From contig CM055111.1 of assembly GCA_029204225.1 (NCBI GenBank), positions 4,756,377 to 4,820,376 of the forward strand: DNA of 64,000 nt, in the 5' to 3' direction. This stretch comes from Diphasiastrum complanatum. Taxonomy: Eukaryota > Streptophyta > Lycopodiopsida > Lycopodiales > Lycopodiaceae. Positions within the stretch are counted from its first letter, which is position 1. Every line of letters starts with the position of its first letter. This document shows positions 21,895 to 36,409 of the stretch, in pieces. The notes under the pieces were generated by a model that was not told the DNA's origin, did not search any database, and saw only the letters and a list, made by a program, of their open reading frames with translations. A program made the translations under genes and the position numbers.

Positions 21895-23882
21895 AAGAAC
21901 AAGAACAATAAGCTATCGTAGCTCGTTTTCCATAATACCAATCCTCCAATAAGTGGTGTGTTTGGTGCACACCTCCTTCCCTCTCCTTGGGGTAAGGGAT
22001 CCAACTCCACTCATCTGCACAATGAGGACATATAAGAGACCAAAAAAGCTAAGAATATGAAAGCAAATCACTCACCATCGAAAGATGATTTCCCCACGCG
22101 CAGCGAGTCTACTCAAGACTAATCAAATCATAAGCTTTAAATGACAAGGGGAAATCCAGTTATACTTATTAAGAGGCCGTCTAGGAAAACAATATAGCTT
22201 ACACATGAAGCGTGAGAGCTTGTTCCATCCACAATATCTTCCAAGTAACTTTGAATTGAAATCAGACCTAACACCCAGAGATTCTTGAGGGGTATGCATA
22301 TAAATACGAGATAGAGAGAGTAGCATATTGGCCATTATGATGCAACATCGAAACGTCCTCACAATTTTTTACTCACAATTATATTTGGCTTGAAAAATGT
22401 GAAAAACTTGAGGGAATCCATAATGAGCCATGATTGTGTCACATGAACCTTACAAATAATTGCACACCTACTAAATCTTCTGATTTACAGTTTTATGGTA
22501 TTTGGAACAAAAAGTACAGAAAAAATTCAACGTGTTTAAAAAAACAGACTTTCCGGGTAGGCTGAAAGAACCAGCATTCTTAGTCCAATCCAAACGGGAT
22601 GTAACCTACATCCATCTGAACTGGCACATTCTATTGAGCACCTTGTAGGAAATTTTAGTAAATAGCGTAAAGCTTACTTCTTACTAGATAGTCTATACTG
22701 GGAAACGCCCATCCATGAATTTCCAGCTAATCCTCTTTAATGTGACCACAACAGCCCTGTGCCTCGTTTCAAACTATGCTTAGCTTAATGTCATCAATAT
22801 CTGATAAATACTAGGAAACAATTCTTAAGAATACTGAGTTATGTAATAACTTACAAGTGATACATGATTGCTTGTTGAATACAATAAAGGAGTAATAAAC
22901 TTTGCATGCCAGTTTGATACTTAGGTGAAGAAATCTTTAAAAAGGAACCATCCAAAGAATACTTTATTGACCATTTCTAATAATTGGTAAATATAGAATG
23001 AAGGAATGATATGCTTTCCATGCCTGTCTTATAATATGGACAAAGCACATTGGCATCAAAAATTCTTTGGGAAGAATCGCTCCATGCTTTTTTTTATTCA
23101 ACTTATAAAAGCACTCAACATCCGAGCGCAAAGAATAGTAATCAGAGCAATATGTGCTCCTGACTTTGCATCAAGGAGCTCAAAAAGCTCGAGGACTCTA
23201 AGCCATAAAAAAGTCGTTCTACTACACAAGTGGATGTCATGAAATATACAACCCATAGCTCTTCCAATTTTCCTGTATAGTCGTTCCTGAATAAGTTTAA
23301 GATACCTCAATGCTCCTAATGTTTGAAACCTAGTACTCTCCAGACATACTGCCAATAAGAGCTGTTTCAGCATCATATAGCTGACGTATTCACTAAAGAA
23401 CATCAAGTAGATGAAACTTTTGAGCCAATCAGATGCTTCTCAAACTGTTTGTCAAGTACAAAAGAGCTTGGTTTATCTCTCAAGAACAAGAAAAGGACCT
23501 CTTTCTTAAAACTCTTACCCAGTACAACTTAAACTATGTGAAGCACTTCAGTTTACCAGAGCCATTCGAGCAAGCTCAAGCTGTTTTTCTGGAATATATC
23601 AATCTCACAACGTAAGTTAGCATTAAAACTAAAAAACTGAAAGTCAAGAAGCCAATGAAAATAAAACGTTTGCTGAACTTTGTAATGAAGAATTACAAGC
23701 GTCTCCAGTGAACTAACTAAAGATAATCAACCTCTTATCTCTTATGTTAAAAAATCACTGATTGACAACAGGAGTGTAAAGCAAAAAAGCTACAGCTATC
23801 AAAAAATATGTGAAACCTTGAAGCCTTAGCCTCAACAAGCTACTGACAGCAGAAATGGAAAATTTAAAGCAGCAGCAGTAAT
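21893..23882. other. Region 3' of the host gene, no clear gene
   Basis: This probably includes the 3' UTR of the gene at 23883-26537. A 102-codon minus frame at 23098-23406 has normal amino-acid composition but no domain I recognise and no neighbouring exon signals; it may be chance or a fragment. No transposon motifs were seen. Confidence 0.5.
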
Positions 23883-25154
23883 TCAATATGGAGCTACATA
23901 AGGCAAGGCAAACATGTCAATTGACGACAGATAAACTGCCTCCGCCCACACCTGAACTTTACCATCTCCAATATTCGGCTTTTCCTTGGGCTTCAAAGAA
24001 AGGCGGTTACTAGGAAAAAGCCATTCTAAATCATCAAAAGCGAACTGACTCTCTGGCTGTGACAAGGCATCAAGAGAACATACACTACCATGAATGTGTC
24101 GATCTGCATAAAGAGAATTGTTCAGTAAACAAGGAACATCTGTATCCGTTTCACTACTAGCTATCGAAGGGAAGCCGGTACATACACTGCTGAGCTGACA
24201 AGAGTTTTGGCTTATACATCTGTTAAGAGGATAGCAACTTGAGTTGTGCGATAGCTTTGGTATAGCAAAAGTCTCTTCTGTACCATTGTTTACTTGATGC
24301 TCAATAGCAGCAGTCTCTCCACCCCCAACATTACCACTACTTGTGCACCCCTGGTTACCATGTGCAGTCTGCTGATGCTTACTAGACTGTTTTTCCTTGT
24401 CTGTGAGGATACACAGTTGAATCCATCATTATAACAAAATGCAGCAAACAAAAACCTCCTCTCAATCAGGATGTATCCTGAATCTAAGACATATTAACTC
24501 TTAAAAAAAGGGTTCTGAAGTAGACTGCTGTTGTTCATATTGACATTACATATCATAAGCCAAGTAGCAGGTATCAATCAAATGGTGCCATATACAAGCT
24601 CACGTTGATACTGGGGTCATTCACGACATCTTATGATATCAAAACCAAAATAACTATGAAAATTTTTTAAAAAAAGAAAACCCAGATTAGGTCAAATAGA
24701 AGAAAGGATACATTAAAGCTCAAAAGTTCAGAATACGTACCATGTACATGACCGTTTGTAACAGCGTCCGTCCTTTTCTTCTTATTGTTGTGTTTCTTGT
24801 TCTTCTTCTCATGTTGAGGATGCTCATCATGTGTATCCCCATTTGCAGTGACATCCTTTCTTTTTTTCTTATCTTTGTGTTTTCTCTTTTCGTTCTGAAA
24901 GACCTTGCAAAAGTACACGAGTTGGTCAACTCCACAAGGTCATCATTATGTTGAAGTGCAGCACACTAGGTAACGCTTATGAATGTGTTGATTTGCAGCA
25001 CTAGGTAATGCTTATGAATGTGTACTATAAAGGATCATACATTGTGTATGTATTTATAATCTTCTTTAAGGCTTCAACACAAAAGACTAAAATTTCAAGC
25101 CATATCCTTTGACTTTGACTGGTCTCACATTCTATAGTAAATCACTTGAACAAC

Positions 25155-25194
<40 letters not shown>

Positions 25195-26537
25195 TGTGTT
25201 CTTGCCGTCAAAAGTTAAGTCCTAACACAGACAAATAAATGCTTCATTGTAACTTGAGCCTCGAGCACCATGTTATTTCTTTCCAGCATCCATTAGCATT
25301 TGGGATCTCTGTTAGTTATTGGAGCCCGTGTTGTTTCTTGGTAATCAGCAGACAATCAGAAAGGCCTTGGGGACCCACCATTTATTATTCATTACTCTTA
25401 TGATTATGCATGAATGCTGGGGCTCAAGCCCAACTTGCAAACCACTTGGTGATCAACAGCATAAATAGGCTAAATGAGTCACATTTGGCCTGGTTGATTA
25501 TTGAGACACTTAGGTTATCTTTTTGGTCTTGGTGGGGATAACATGGTACTGAAGCTCTTTCTTGGACAAAGGATAATGGGCTCCAATTCTAGAGTGAGTA
25601 AATCCTCTCTTATAGTGAGGGCTAGAACATCGGTAGGCAGTTTTCAGCTTTTTGGGGAAAAACCATGATTCTCAACTCTTGGTAACTTTCTCAAAAATGA
25701 TCAGATTTCAATTACGTCGGTTTTATTTGTTCCTTAGGGCCAATAATTGAACAGGCTGCAAAATTGAGACATTCAACAGAATTAAATCAGTAATTCGAGG
25801 CTTTGTTTCAATTCAAATTTCTAAATGTATTCAAAGCTACTTTTTGCTTGGAATATACCCAAAGGCAGAAGTAAAAGCCTTGCAATGTGCAAACCTATGC
25901 AAGGGAAGAGATGCCAAAGTTATGCAAGGGAAGAGATGCCAAAGTTTAGAATTTCTGAGTTCCAATGCCTCGTATACTTTAAAAGAGGAAAGGGCAGGGC
26001 CCAAAGAGCCGTAACAAAGAGAATTTCAAACAGATTTATTCAGACAAATATCTTGTGTTACAAAACAAATAAAACTTTATTTGTATGGTCATTGGTCATT
26101 CTCAAGTTTAAGCTTCATCCAATTATCAATCAAAAAGATGTGCTGTGGTTCTCCATTAAATATTACACAGAACCAGACGTTCATGATAAAAAGTACTGGA
26201 AATTGTGGATTGAGGACTCAAAACATTTTGCACAACTGAGCTCCTTGCAGATAGATGCAAACTAGTATGAATCATTGCAAGATTCATGCATAATTTCTAA
26301 CTGGAAAAAGAAAAACTAAACTTTCCATACAACGACTTTCAAAAGTTAGTACTTGACCAATACGACTCTACTAACATATCCATCTGACAAAGCTGAGAGG
26401 CAGAACTTTAAGGGCTTCTATAGCTACAGCCGAGAACTAAATTTAAAAGTAAAACTGACCTTTGCTGACAAAATGAGGTCACTAGGTTGAGCCTTCTTCT
26501 CGTATCCCGGAGGAGGGTATGGATAGCAACGGGACAT
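23883..26537 (-). CDS. Lysine-rich plant protein of the MSRCFPFPPPGYEKK family, three exons
   Basis: Exons in minus sense: 26537-26460 (ATG, 26 codons), 24894-24741 and 24400-23883 (stop TGA). Splices are AAAG|gtcag, tctttcag|AACG, CATG|gtacg and ctcacag|ACAAGG; the joined frame is 249 codons with correct phase. The start MSRCYPYPPPGYEKK is the conserved N-terminus of a plant family often labelled 'myb-like protein X', whose function is unknown to me. Exon 2 is Lys-rich (KRKHKDKKKRKD, KKKR), suggesting nuclear localisation. The C-terminus has DDLEWLF and a final VWAEAVYL..DMFALPYVAPY, which fits the family's DDL(D/E)WLF...ALP(Y/F) end. Intron 1 is 1565 bp with a TG microsatellite. It looks intact and is the only such host gene here. 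Transcript ends and any 5' UTR intron are not determined. Confidence 0.8.
25156..25199. repeat. (TG)n microsatellite in intron 1
   Basis: About 44 bp of TG/GT repeat with one interruption, inside the first intron of the host gene. Confidence 0.95.
25896..25945 (+). repeat. Exact 25-bp tandem duplication
   Basis: The unit begins tatgcaagggaagagatg and occurs twice back to back without a mismatch, inside intron 1. A 146-codon plus frame across it is antisense to the intron and is not believed. Confidence 0.9.
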
Positions 26538-28180
26538 AGTTGCACCCTGGCTCCCTCAGGAAGAACAGACAAAATAGAACGCAACAAAGGAAAGGTTTGG
26601 CACCCAGAAGAGGTACGCACACCCCACAGCCACCGCTGCAACATGTCACTACATGCACGCACCCTCCTCTGCTTTCCTTTCCCCTCAAACTTCAGCTTAT
26701 CTTCGAACTTTGAAGAGGGATATCAAAACATCAATGGCTATTCACAGAAAACTTTCTCTATGTACCATTTTCTGAATCAACCCCACACTAAAAGAAGCAA
26801 TCAGTAATGATTCCTTGAACCCCAATTTGAAAGAGACCAAAGATGCATCACGCTTAGAATGTTTGTTAAAGAAAGATCTAATAATGCCGGGAATTATATA
26901 AGACAATAGCCGAGCCAATGTGAACATGCCTTGCACAACAAATGACTAATCAAGAATCAGACCACCGGAAGCAGATCATATTTAGTTTTAGGGAAGACTG
27001 CAATGTAATTTTTCAGGTACAGTTTGTAGACATTTTTTCCAATATAAGTTTTTGTCATCTCAGTTCCTCAACTATATCTAATGCGCAAGGCAAATTATCT
27101 AAAATATTTATGAAAGGACCATAGTCGAAATATTACTTTCACTTAGCTGCGGTGTACTACGAAAGAGGTTTATTTTGTACAAAGTATAGCTCAAACGTTT
27201 AAAGAATAGAGCACACATGAAGCTAATCCAGGTATGTCCGGTTATTTCATAGCATCAGCATGAAAAGACGAGGAATCAGATAAGTTAAGGTTTTATAAGG
27301 AGTGAAAATAGTAGGATAGGAGGTGCAGCGAGCTATCAAACAGAGTTATCAAAAAATAACCCCAGTTTTGGAAGGTTATGGTTATGTAAGGAAGGTGTCA
27401 TCTAAGAAACCTTTTAGGAAGTGAAAATACTAAAATGGGAGGAGCGGCGAGCTATAGACAGAGTTCATCTAAACAATAGCACCAGTTCTGAGATCTTATG
27501 GTCTCGAGAAGAAGCCGTCGTCTTATTAACCTTCAAACTCGCCGCATTCATCATGGAAACCTACCCACATAAATGCAAGGGAGTGAGTGACAATCACATC
27601 CTGGCAGAAAGACACCATTCCAGAAACTTCCAACATTATTTACCGCATCACAAATCCCCGCCTAAACAACACAAAAACTACATCCAAGATATCATGCTCT
27701 TAAGCACGTGACAGAGATACACCCAAACCTCCCTTTCTCAAGCTTCCGAAACCCTTTTTCTGAGAAGGATGCCGTCCCATTACATCCCTAATGCGGCCAT
27801 GAAGAGGTACCAGCATAAACAATCATCATCATGATCATCCACGGAACAAAAAATCAAGCGAACCAGCAAAAACTCAAGAACGCTGCTCCAGAATCACACG
27901 AGGCTGGTGCATTCGTGTGGCGGTATGATCGAAGGCGATGGGAATAGCTATGGCGATAGCGAGATGGAGATGGCGATGGCGATGGCGATGACGAGGGAGG
28001 AGAAGACGAGTTAAAGGATAAAATGAGAGTCAGATCTGTTTCTTGACCAATTTGTCTTCTCTGGTTTGTTTTTGCCCTAATTAAAACCCCTTTTGGTATC
28101 TTAAGGGGGTTGTCCAATATTCCCACCTGGCCTATAGGGTGCAAGCACTCGGGTAACCCCAGGTGCCCACTCTATACAAT
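26538..28180. other. Upstream region of the host gene
   Basis: 5' leader and presumably promoter of the minus-strand gene starting at 26537. In plus sense 27955-27998 contains several gcgatg/gagatg units, which read as catcgc repeats in the gene's direction and may lie in the transcribed leader. No TATA box could be placed with confidence. Short frames here are not supported. Confidence 0.45.
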
Positions 28181-28440
28181 CTCCCATGTAGCATTACCCT
28201 AGGTACAGTCTCTTGCTCTGAGTCTCTTGCCTCTGCTCTCAGTCTCTACTCTATGTTGTCTCCCATGTAGCATTACCCTAGTGTACAGTCTCTTGCTCTC
28301 AGTCTCTTTCTTGCTCTCGCCTTTTGCTCTCTTGCTCTCACTTTGTAATGTCTCCCATGTAGCATTACCCTAGGGTAGAGTCTCTTGCTCTCATTCTCTT
28401 TGTTGCTCTTGCCCTTTGCTCTTTTGTTTTGCCCTTTGTT
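28181..28440 (+). repeat. Three-unit tandem repeat, period about 79-92 bp
   Basis: Each unit starts ctcccatgtagcattaccct (28181, 28260, 28352), followed by a variable (tctcttgctctcagtctc)-type pyrimidine stretch. No mobile element ends are visible. Confidence 0.92.
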
Positions 28441-28447
28441 CTCTTGT

Positions 28448-28535
28448 TGATTTTCTTTGGTGTGCATGAATGTTTTTGTTGTGAAGCTGGCTTTTCTTTG
28501 TTGTCCATGAATTGTGTTTTTGTTGTGAAGCTAGC
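28448..28535 (+). repeat. Two-unit tandem repeat
   Basis: Two copies of a unit with ttttctttg, catgaat and tttttgttgtgaagct. It adjoins the preceding array but has a different unit. Confidence 0.75.
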
Positions 28536-28560
28536 TTGGGAGCACCGTGTTGGATCATCT

Positions 28561-31330
<2,770 letters not shown>

Positions 31331-31335
31331 CTGGG
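31331..31335. repeat. Target site duplication, left (ctggg)
   Basis: ctggg immediately before the LTR TG; the same five bases follow the other LTR at 37065-37069. Confidence 0.95.
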
Positions 31336-31990
31336 TGTGAAAAATACAGATCCTAAGTGGATCTAAACTCCAAGATCATTGGCTTGAATGCTTGCACTCC
31401 AAACTACATAAGCTAGGAATTGGCAACACATTCTATGCTACCTAGAATGCAAAGAACTTGATCAAAAAGCATTTATCACAAATGGAAACTTCCATAAACA
31501 TCAAGTGCGGCCCAAAATAGCATTATACAGTCCATAATACATCAGCCTATCACTTTTGGAAAGCACCTAAGATCATACACAATAGCTTGAAGACAATACA
31601 CACAACAATGCTCTCAATGGAGGAAGAAACAATGACAATGATCTATTGATCTCAATGAAGCATACAAAAGGTTTCTCCAACCTGTTCTCCACGACTTCCC
31701 TACTATTTATGGATGAGGAAGATGACTCTCTCTCCTCTCTCTAGAAGGTACTTGACCCTAGATATTCCCTATATAGGAAAAATAGCTAAAAATGGCTTAT
31801 ATGACCAAAATACATCAAAATGGTCTCATTTTGAAGGGTATGAAGTTTGACACTTCATCATACTGAAAAAATACAGTAAATAAAAACATTGTGGCCTGGT
31901 TCACACGTGTGAAACTCCAGAACCAAAACTATTTACAATTTTAGCCAATTTAGGCCTCAAACTAGCTAGGAAATGTTGACAATTTTCACA
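31336..31990 (-). repeat. 3' LTR of the young copia
   Basis: 655 bp. One mismatch to the 5' LTR by direct comparison of the two sequences. Confidence 0.97.
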
Positions 31991-32484
31991 CTCCCTCTTC
32001 AACATTGGATGCTAGTTTCAACATAGTCTTTGAGCACATTCCAAGATTAGATCTATGCATTAAATATAGGTCCTTTCCCAATGGTTTGGTGAAGATATCA
32101 GCCACACACTCCTTTGAAGAGACATGTTGAAGCTCCACCTCTTTGGCAATGACTTGATCTCTCACAAAATGGTGAGCAATCTCAATGTGCTTGCTCCTTG
32201 CATGAAAAACAGGATTGCTTGCCAAGCTTTGGGCTGAAAGGTTATCACAAAGTATGATTGGAGTCTTCTCTGGTTCCAGCAAGTGAAGATCCAATAACAT
32301 CCTCTTGATCCAAAGAATCTCCTTGGTGCATGTTGTTAATGCCTTGTACTCGGCTTCGGTGGAAGATAGAGAGATAGTTGGTTGCTTCTTTGATAGCCAT
32401 GAGACCACTCCATCTCCAAGATAGATTGCAAAGGCACTTGTTGACTTCCTATCCATTTGATCACCTGCAAAATCTGAATCAACT
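31986..32484 (-). pseudogene. RNase H of the young copia
   Basis: In minus sense it begins at the deletion junction with DSDFAGDQMDRKSTSAF, then VVSWLSKKQPTISLSSTEAEYKAL, IILCDNLSAQSLASNPVFH, SKHIEIAHHFVRDQVIA and the end block CVADIFTKPLGK. These are the standard copia RNase H motifs with the acidic residues in place. It degrades RNA in RNA-DNA hybrids in intact elements. It is detached from RT and out of frame with the integrase frame. Confidence 0.92.
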
Positions 32485-32590
32485 CCTTGGTGCTTGCTTT
32501 AGCCCATACAAACTCTTTTGGAGATAGCACACATGATTAGGCTCATCATGTGAAACATAGCCCTCGGGTTGCTCCATGTAAATATCATCT
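32485..32590 (-). pseudogene. Remaining RT island of the young copia
   Basis: Only about 34 codons of RT survive between the two deletions: DIYMEQPEGYVSHDEPNHV and CYLQKSLYGLKQAPR. The left junction follows VAKM and shifts the frame, so the long open frame runs on in the wrong frame (IFTWSNPRAMF) for about 30 codons. YVDD is absent. Confidence 0.9.
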
Positions 32591-33938
32591 TTGCCACGGG
32601 TGCAAAGGTCTCATCATAGTCAATACCATATTCTTGAGCATACCCCTTTGCCACCAACCTTGCCTTGTACTTGTTGATTGATCCATCTTGATTTGTCTTG
32701 ATCTTGAAGATCCACTTACAACCAATTGCCTTCTTGTCCTTTGGAAGCTTTACCAACCTCCATGTGTTGCTTTTGATGAGTGCTTGATGCTCATGATCCA
32801 TGGCTTGGATCCATTCCTTCTTTTGAATTGCTTCACCTACACAAGTTGGTTCATCAAAAGAGGTAAGAAAAGCAAAGTTAGAGTTGTCCACCACTTGCTT
32901 TCCTTTTTCATCATAGGTTAGCCTTGATGGCTTAGCCCTTTGCCTTTGAGTCTTCCTTGAAGTTTGCTTTGGAGTGGCATCTCCATCTTCATCCAAGACA
33001 TCTTGCACATCATGATGATTAGTAGGCACATCAACATCAACATCAACAACATTGGAAACATTCTCTTCATGAAAGATGACATCCCTACTTATGACAACTT
33101 TCTTTGTAGAAGGAATGTACACTTTGTAAGCCTTGCTTACTTCACTATAGCCAACAAACACACCCTTCTTTGATGAAGGATCTTCTTTAGTTCTATCATC
33201 AAGTGTGATATTGACAAAACATGTACATCCAAAGATCCTACAATGCTTGACACTCGGCCTTCTACCATAAAGAACCTCATGAGGAGTTTTACCATCCAAG
33301 GAAGCACTTGTCCATCTATTACATAGATAGTTAGCACATGCTAAAGCTTCCCCCCAAAAAGACTTAGCAAGATTAGCATGTAGTCTCATTGCCTTGGCAC
33401 ATTCACAAAGGGTTCTATTCTTCCTCTCGGCCACTCCATTCTGTTGTGGAGTCCTAGGACTAGACATCTCCCTCTTAATCCCATGTGCTATACAAAAGTC
33501 TTTGAACCTATTTGAGGTGTATTCCCCTCCATTATCAGATCTTAAGCATTTGATCTTTGTATTGAATTGGTTTTCCATTTCATTCTTGAACTTGACAAAT
33601 GCAGCAAACACTTCATCCTTACTTTTAAGAAGATAGATCCAAGTATACCTACTAAAGTCATCAATGAAAGTTGCATACATCTTTGCCCCACCATTGCTAG
33701 TTGTACTAGAAGAATGAATATCAGAATGCACAAGTTGAAAAGCTTCTTTAGATCTAGAAGTAGATCTAGAATAAGCAAGTCTATGAGATTTGGACAAGGC
33801 ACAATGTTCACAAACACTATTGTTTGCAACAAGATTTTTAGGGAGACCAAGAACAAGCTCTTTCTTTGCCATTACCTCCAAAGATTTGAAGTTGGGATGG
33901 CCCAACCTCTTGTGCCAAACTTCTTGGTTTGTCAATTG
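32588..33938 (-). CDS. GAG-preintegrase, integrase and RT N-terminus of the young copia
   Basis: Open frame from just after the stop at 33939-33941. It shows WHKRLGHPNFKSLEV and CEHC (zinc-binding pre-integrase), then the integrase core with FIDDFSRYTW, LRSDNGGEYTSN and QQNGVAERKNRTL, so the three acidic catalytic residues are present. The C-terminal part has FGCTCFVNI and FVGYSEVSKAYKVY. The RT N-terminus follows (AIGCKWIFKIKTN, LVAKGYAQEYGIDYDETFAPVAKM) and stops at the deletion. The integrase looks capable of function if translated as part of the polyprotein. Confidence 0.9.
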
Positions 33939-35237
33939 CTACCTAGCCATACATCCTTCATGATTAGAGATCACACATGCATCAAGCTTGAAAAGTTTAC
34001 CATGCCTCCTACCTTGAGCAATCAAGGATCCACATTTACTTATCAAACATGCATCTCCAATGAACTCCACATCAAGTCCTTTGTCAATCATTTGACTTAC
34101 ACTAAGCAAATTCTTAGTGATTGAAGGAATGTACAAAACATTTTCAAGATTTGCTTTCCTATTTGTTGAAAGGGAAATAGGAATAGTGCCTATGCCTTTG
34201 ATGTCACATTGACCATCATTTGCAGTGTAGATGATGTTACCTTCTCCCTCATAAGACAATAAGGATGTAAAGTATTCCTTATGTCTTGTCATGTGAGATG
34301 AGGCTCCACTATCAATCCACCAAGGATCATTATCATCTATGTTGGCTAACAAACTTGAAGTCATAACAAGTGATTCACATGTGTTATGTTCTTCCTCATC
34401 TATTGTAAGATTTCCTTGCCTCTCTCCTTGCTCTCTTTTCTTCTTATAACATTCATTTGCAAAATGACCTTTTATCCCACAATAAAAGCACTTGAACTTT
34501 GACTTATTGTTCTTAGTAGAAGAGGAAGAGGAAGAGTGATCATCATGATCAAAGTTACCACCTTTGGACCATTTCCCTTTGCCTTTACCTTTGCCCTTGA
34601 ATTTGCCTTTTGTGAAGAAAGCCTCTTCACCTCCACCTTGCAAGGATGCACCATCAAGCTTTGATTGCAACCTATGTTCTTCAGCCAATAAGATTTCTTG
34701 CAAGTCAACCACACTTGGCAAGACTCTTTGAATGGCAAAACTTTGCACAAGGTTAGCATGTTCATTTAGCAAACCATTCAACATAACTTGGACTATTTCA
34801 CCATCTTTTATGTTCTCATCAATGCATGCTAAATCATCACTTAGGGACTTAACTCTCAAGATAAATGCATGAGCACTTTCACCCTCTCTTTGCCTACTAG
34901 AAAATATTTGTCTCCTTAGGGTCAATACCCTAGATGTGGACTTTGATTCAAAGAGCTTCTTTAAGGCATTCCATGCCTCACTTGCACTTTGACACTTTCC
35001 AACTTCCTTGAGAAGTTCATTTGTAACATTCATTTTAATGATATGAAGAGCCCTTTTGGCCTTCTTATCAAACCTTTGTTGCTCTTGAAGTGTGAGAGGT
35101 CTCTCTTCAATTTCTGCAACTATGTCCATGAGTTCATTCAACTCAAGTAAGGACTCCATCCTCACTTTCCAAGTAGAGTAGTTTGATGAACTCAACCTTT
35201 CACTAGACTCTAGCATGATCCCACCATTGGAAGCCAT
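33939..35237 (-). CDS. Gag and protease of the young copia
   Basis: 432 codons from ATG at 35237. The gag N-terminus has LSSSNYSTWKVRMESLLE, the UBN2-type middle has LKKLFESKSTSRVLTLRRQ, and a Lys/Gly basic run is followed by the zinc knuckle CFYCGIKGHFANEC. The protease active site is DPWWIDSGASSHMTRHKEYF, intact. The frame ends in TAG followed by CAA TTG, in the same frame as the pre-integrase. The related copy at 45061-50078 has a glutamate codon at this position, so the stop is probably a recent point mutation. Confidence 0.93.
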   Translation of the reverse strand: MASNGGIMLESSERLSSSNYSTWKVRMESLLELNELMDIVAEIEERPLTLQEQQRFDKKAKRALHIIKMNVTNELLKEVGKCQSASEAWNALKKLFESKSTSRVLTLRRQIFSSRQREGESAHAFILRVKSLSDDLACIDENIKDGEIVQVMLNGLLNEHANLVQSFAIQRVLPSVVDLQEILLAEEHRLQSKLDGASLQGGGEEAFFTKGKFKGKGKGKGKWSKGGNFDHDDHSSSSSSTKNNKSKFKCFYCGIKGHFANECYKKKREQGERQGNLTIDEEEHNTCESLVMTSSLLANIDDNDPWWIDSGASSHMTRHKEYFTSLLSYEGEGNIIYTANDGQCDIKGIGTIPISLSTNRKANLENVLYIPSITKNLLSVSQMIDKGLDVEFIGDACLISKCGSLIAQGRRHGKLFKLDACVISNHEGCMAR

Positions 35238-36397
35238 GATTCTAATGTTTCTTCAACTTTTAGGTTCTGTCCTAAAGCACTTAGCACTCACTTTTCTCTC
35301 AACAAATGATAGATAAAGAGATCTATGAAGATTTAGGACCCTAAAACACTTCTATCTTGAACCTAAATGGTTTCCAAGCATAGAAAGGAAGATTGAAACA
35401 CATGCAACACTTTGCACACACTAAGAATGGATTACAAAATCAAACCAACCTGAACACACTCTTGCTTAAGCTCTCAAACTTTCCAGCAAGTGACCAAATC
35501 AAGTTATGGTGTGAAGAGTTACTTGCATTCTTAGAAAATACCCAAAACTAGGATGCCAAGATTACCTAGTAATGAACAAACTTGATCAACATATGATCAA
35601 CACACTAAGATATTGATTCAACCTGTAAAACCACATGTAAACCACACTTCTAAAAGTTTATAAACTCCATCAAGTGATAAATACAAGATTTAGAGGTGAA
35701 TGAATGAGCACACTTAGTGAATCACAAGACTAGCTTCACTATCTTGTCAAATCTTGGTGTTTAGATGTAGATCTAAGATCACTTCACATGAGAATGTTCC
35801 TCAACCTGTTAAGAACCTGAAAACACACTTGCATAATGGTTAACACCTTCCAGCAAATGCTCCAATCAAATTACATAAGGAGAGTTACTTACATGCTCAA
35901 CAAAGTACACCAAAATTTATGCCAAAATTGATGACAATCTTTACAATATGCTCTTCACAATGGAGCTTACAATATGTTCACCCAAAAAAGGGGATCTTTC
36001 ATCCAAATGGGAGCTTTGCTCAGCCTTTAGGAGAATTACAACTCACTCAAAAGAGCATTTGTCATCCACTTAAGGAGAAGTTTCATCCACTTAAGGAGAG
36101 TGTTCATCCAAGAATGGAGATTGTCAACAATAGGATTGAAAAGAACATTGTTAGTATTGAATATGCACAAGCCTCACAATCACAAATGATTAGGTGTTAT
36201 GATCTGATCCAAAATAGTTTCTTTTCAGCCTCTGATCTTCAATAGACCTGAAATATGCTTTTGATCCACAAGTTCAACTCACAAAACAAGGGTTAGTAAG
36301 ATTTGATCAACAAAGCAATGCAAAATCATGCTAGAACTTGATCAAACATCCAAATATCACCAAAAATGGAATACTTACTGTAAATAGAAGCCAACCA
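35238..36397 (-). other. Leader of the young copia
   Basis: About 1.16 kb of non-coding sequence between the primer site and gag. It contains repeated phrases such as tcatccacttaaggaga (two copies at 36063-36100) and two related blocks with cacttgc/ccagcaa. A plus-strand frame here is antisense and not believed. Confidence 0.8.
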
Positions 36398-36409
36398 GCT
36401 CTGATACCA
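36398..36409 (-). promoter_or_regulatory. Primer binding site of the young copia
   Basis: Minus-sense TGGTATCAGAGC directly abutting the 5' LTR end, with further match (TGG) beyond. Initiator Met tRNA type. Confidence 0.95.

Noticed and set aside
21618-22010. 130-codon minus frame with Ser-Leu repeats
   Set aside because: Its core is the GA tract; the rest has no recognisable domain.
25825-26265. 146-codon plus frame
   Set aside because: It lies antisense within intron 1 of the host gene and spans an exact 25-bp duplication; no domain seen.
26408-26688. Minus frames of 84 and 68 codons overlapping exon 1
   Set aside because: They use frames other than the one starting MSRCYPYPPPGYEKK, which alone joins to the downstream exons.
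33567-34124. 185-codon plus-strand frame
   Set aside because: It is antisense to the integrase and protease genes of the young copia, whose motifs are unambiguous.
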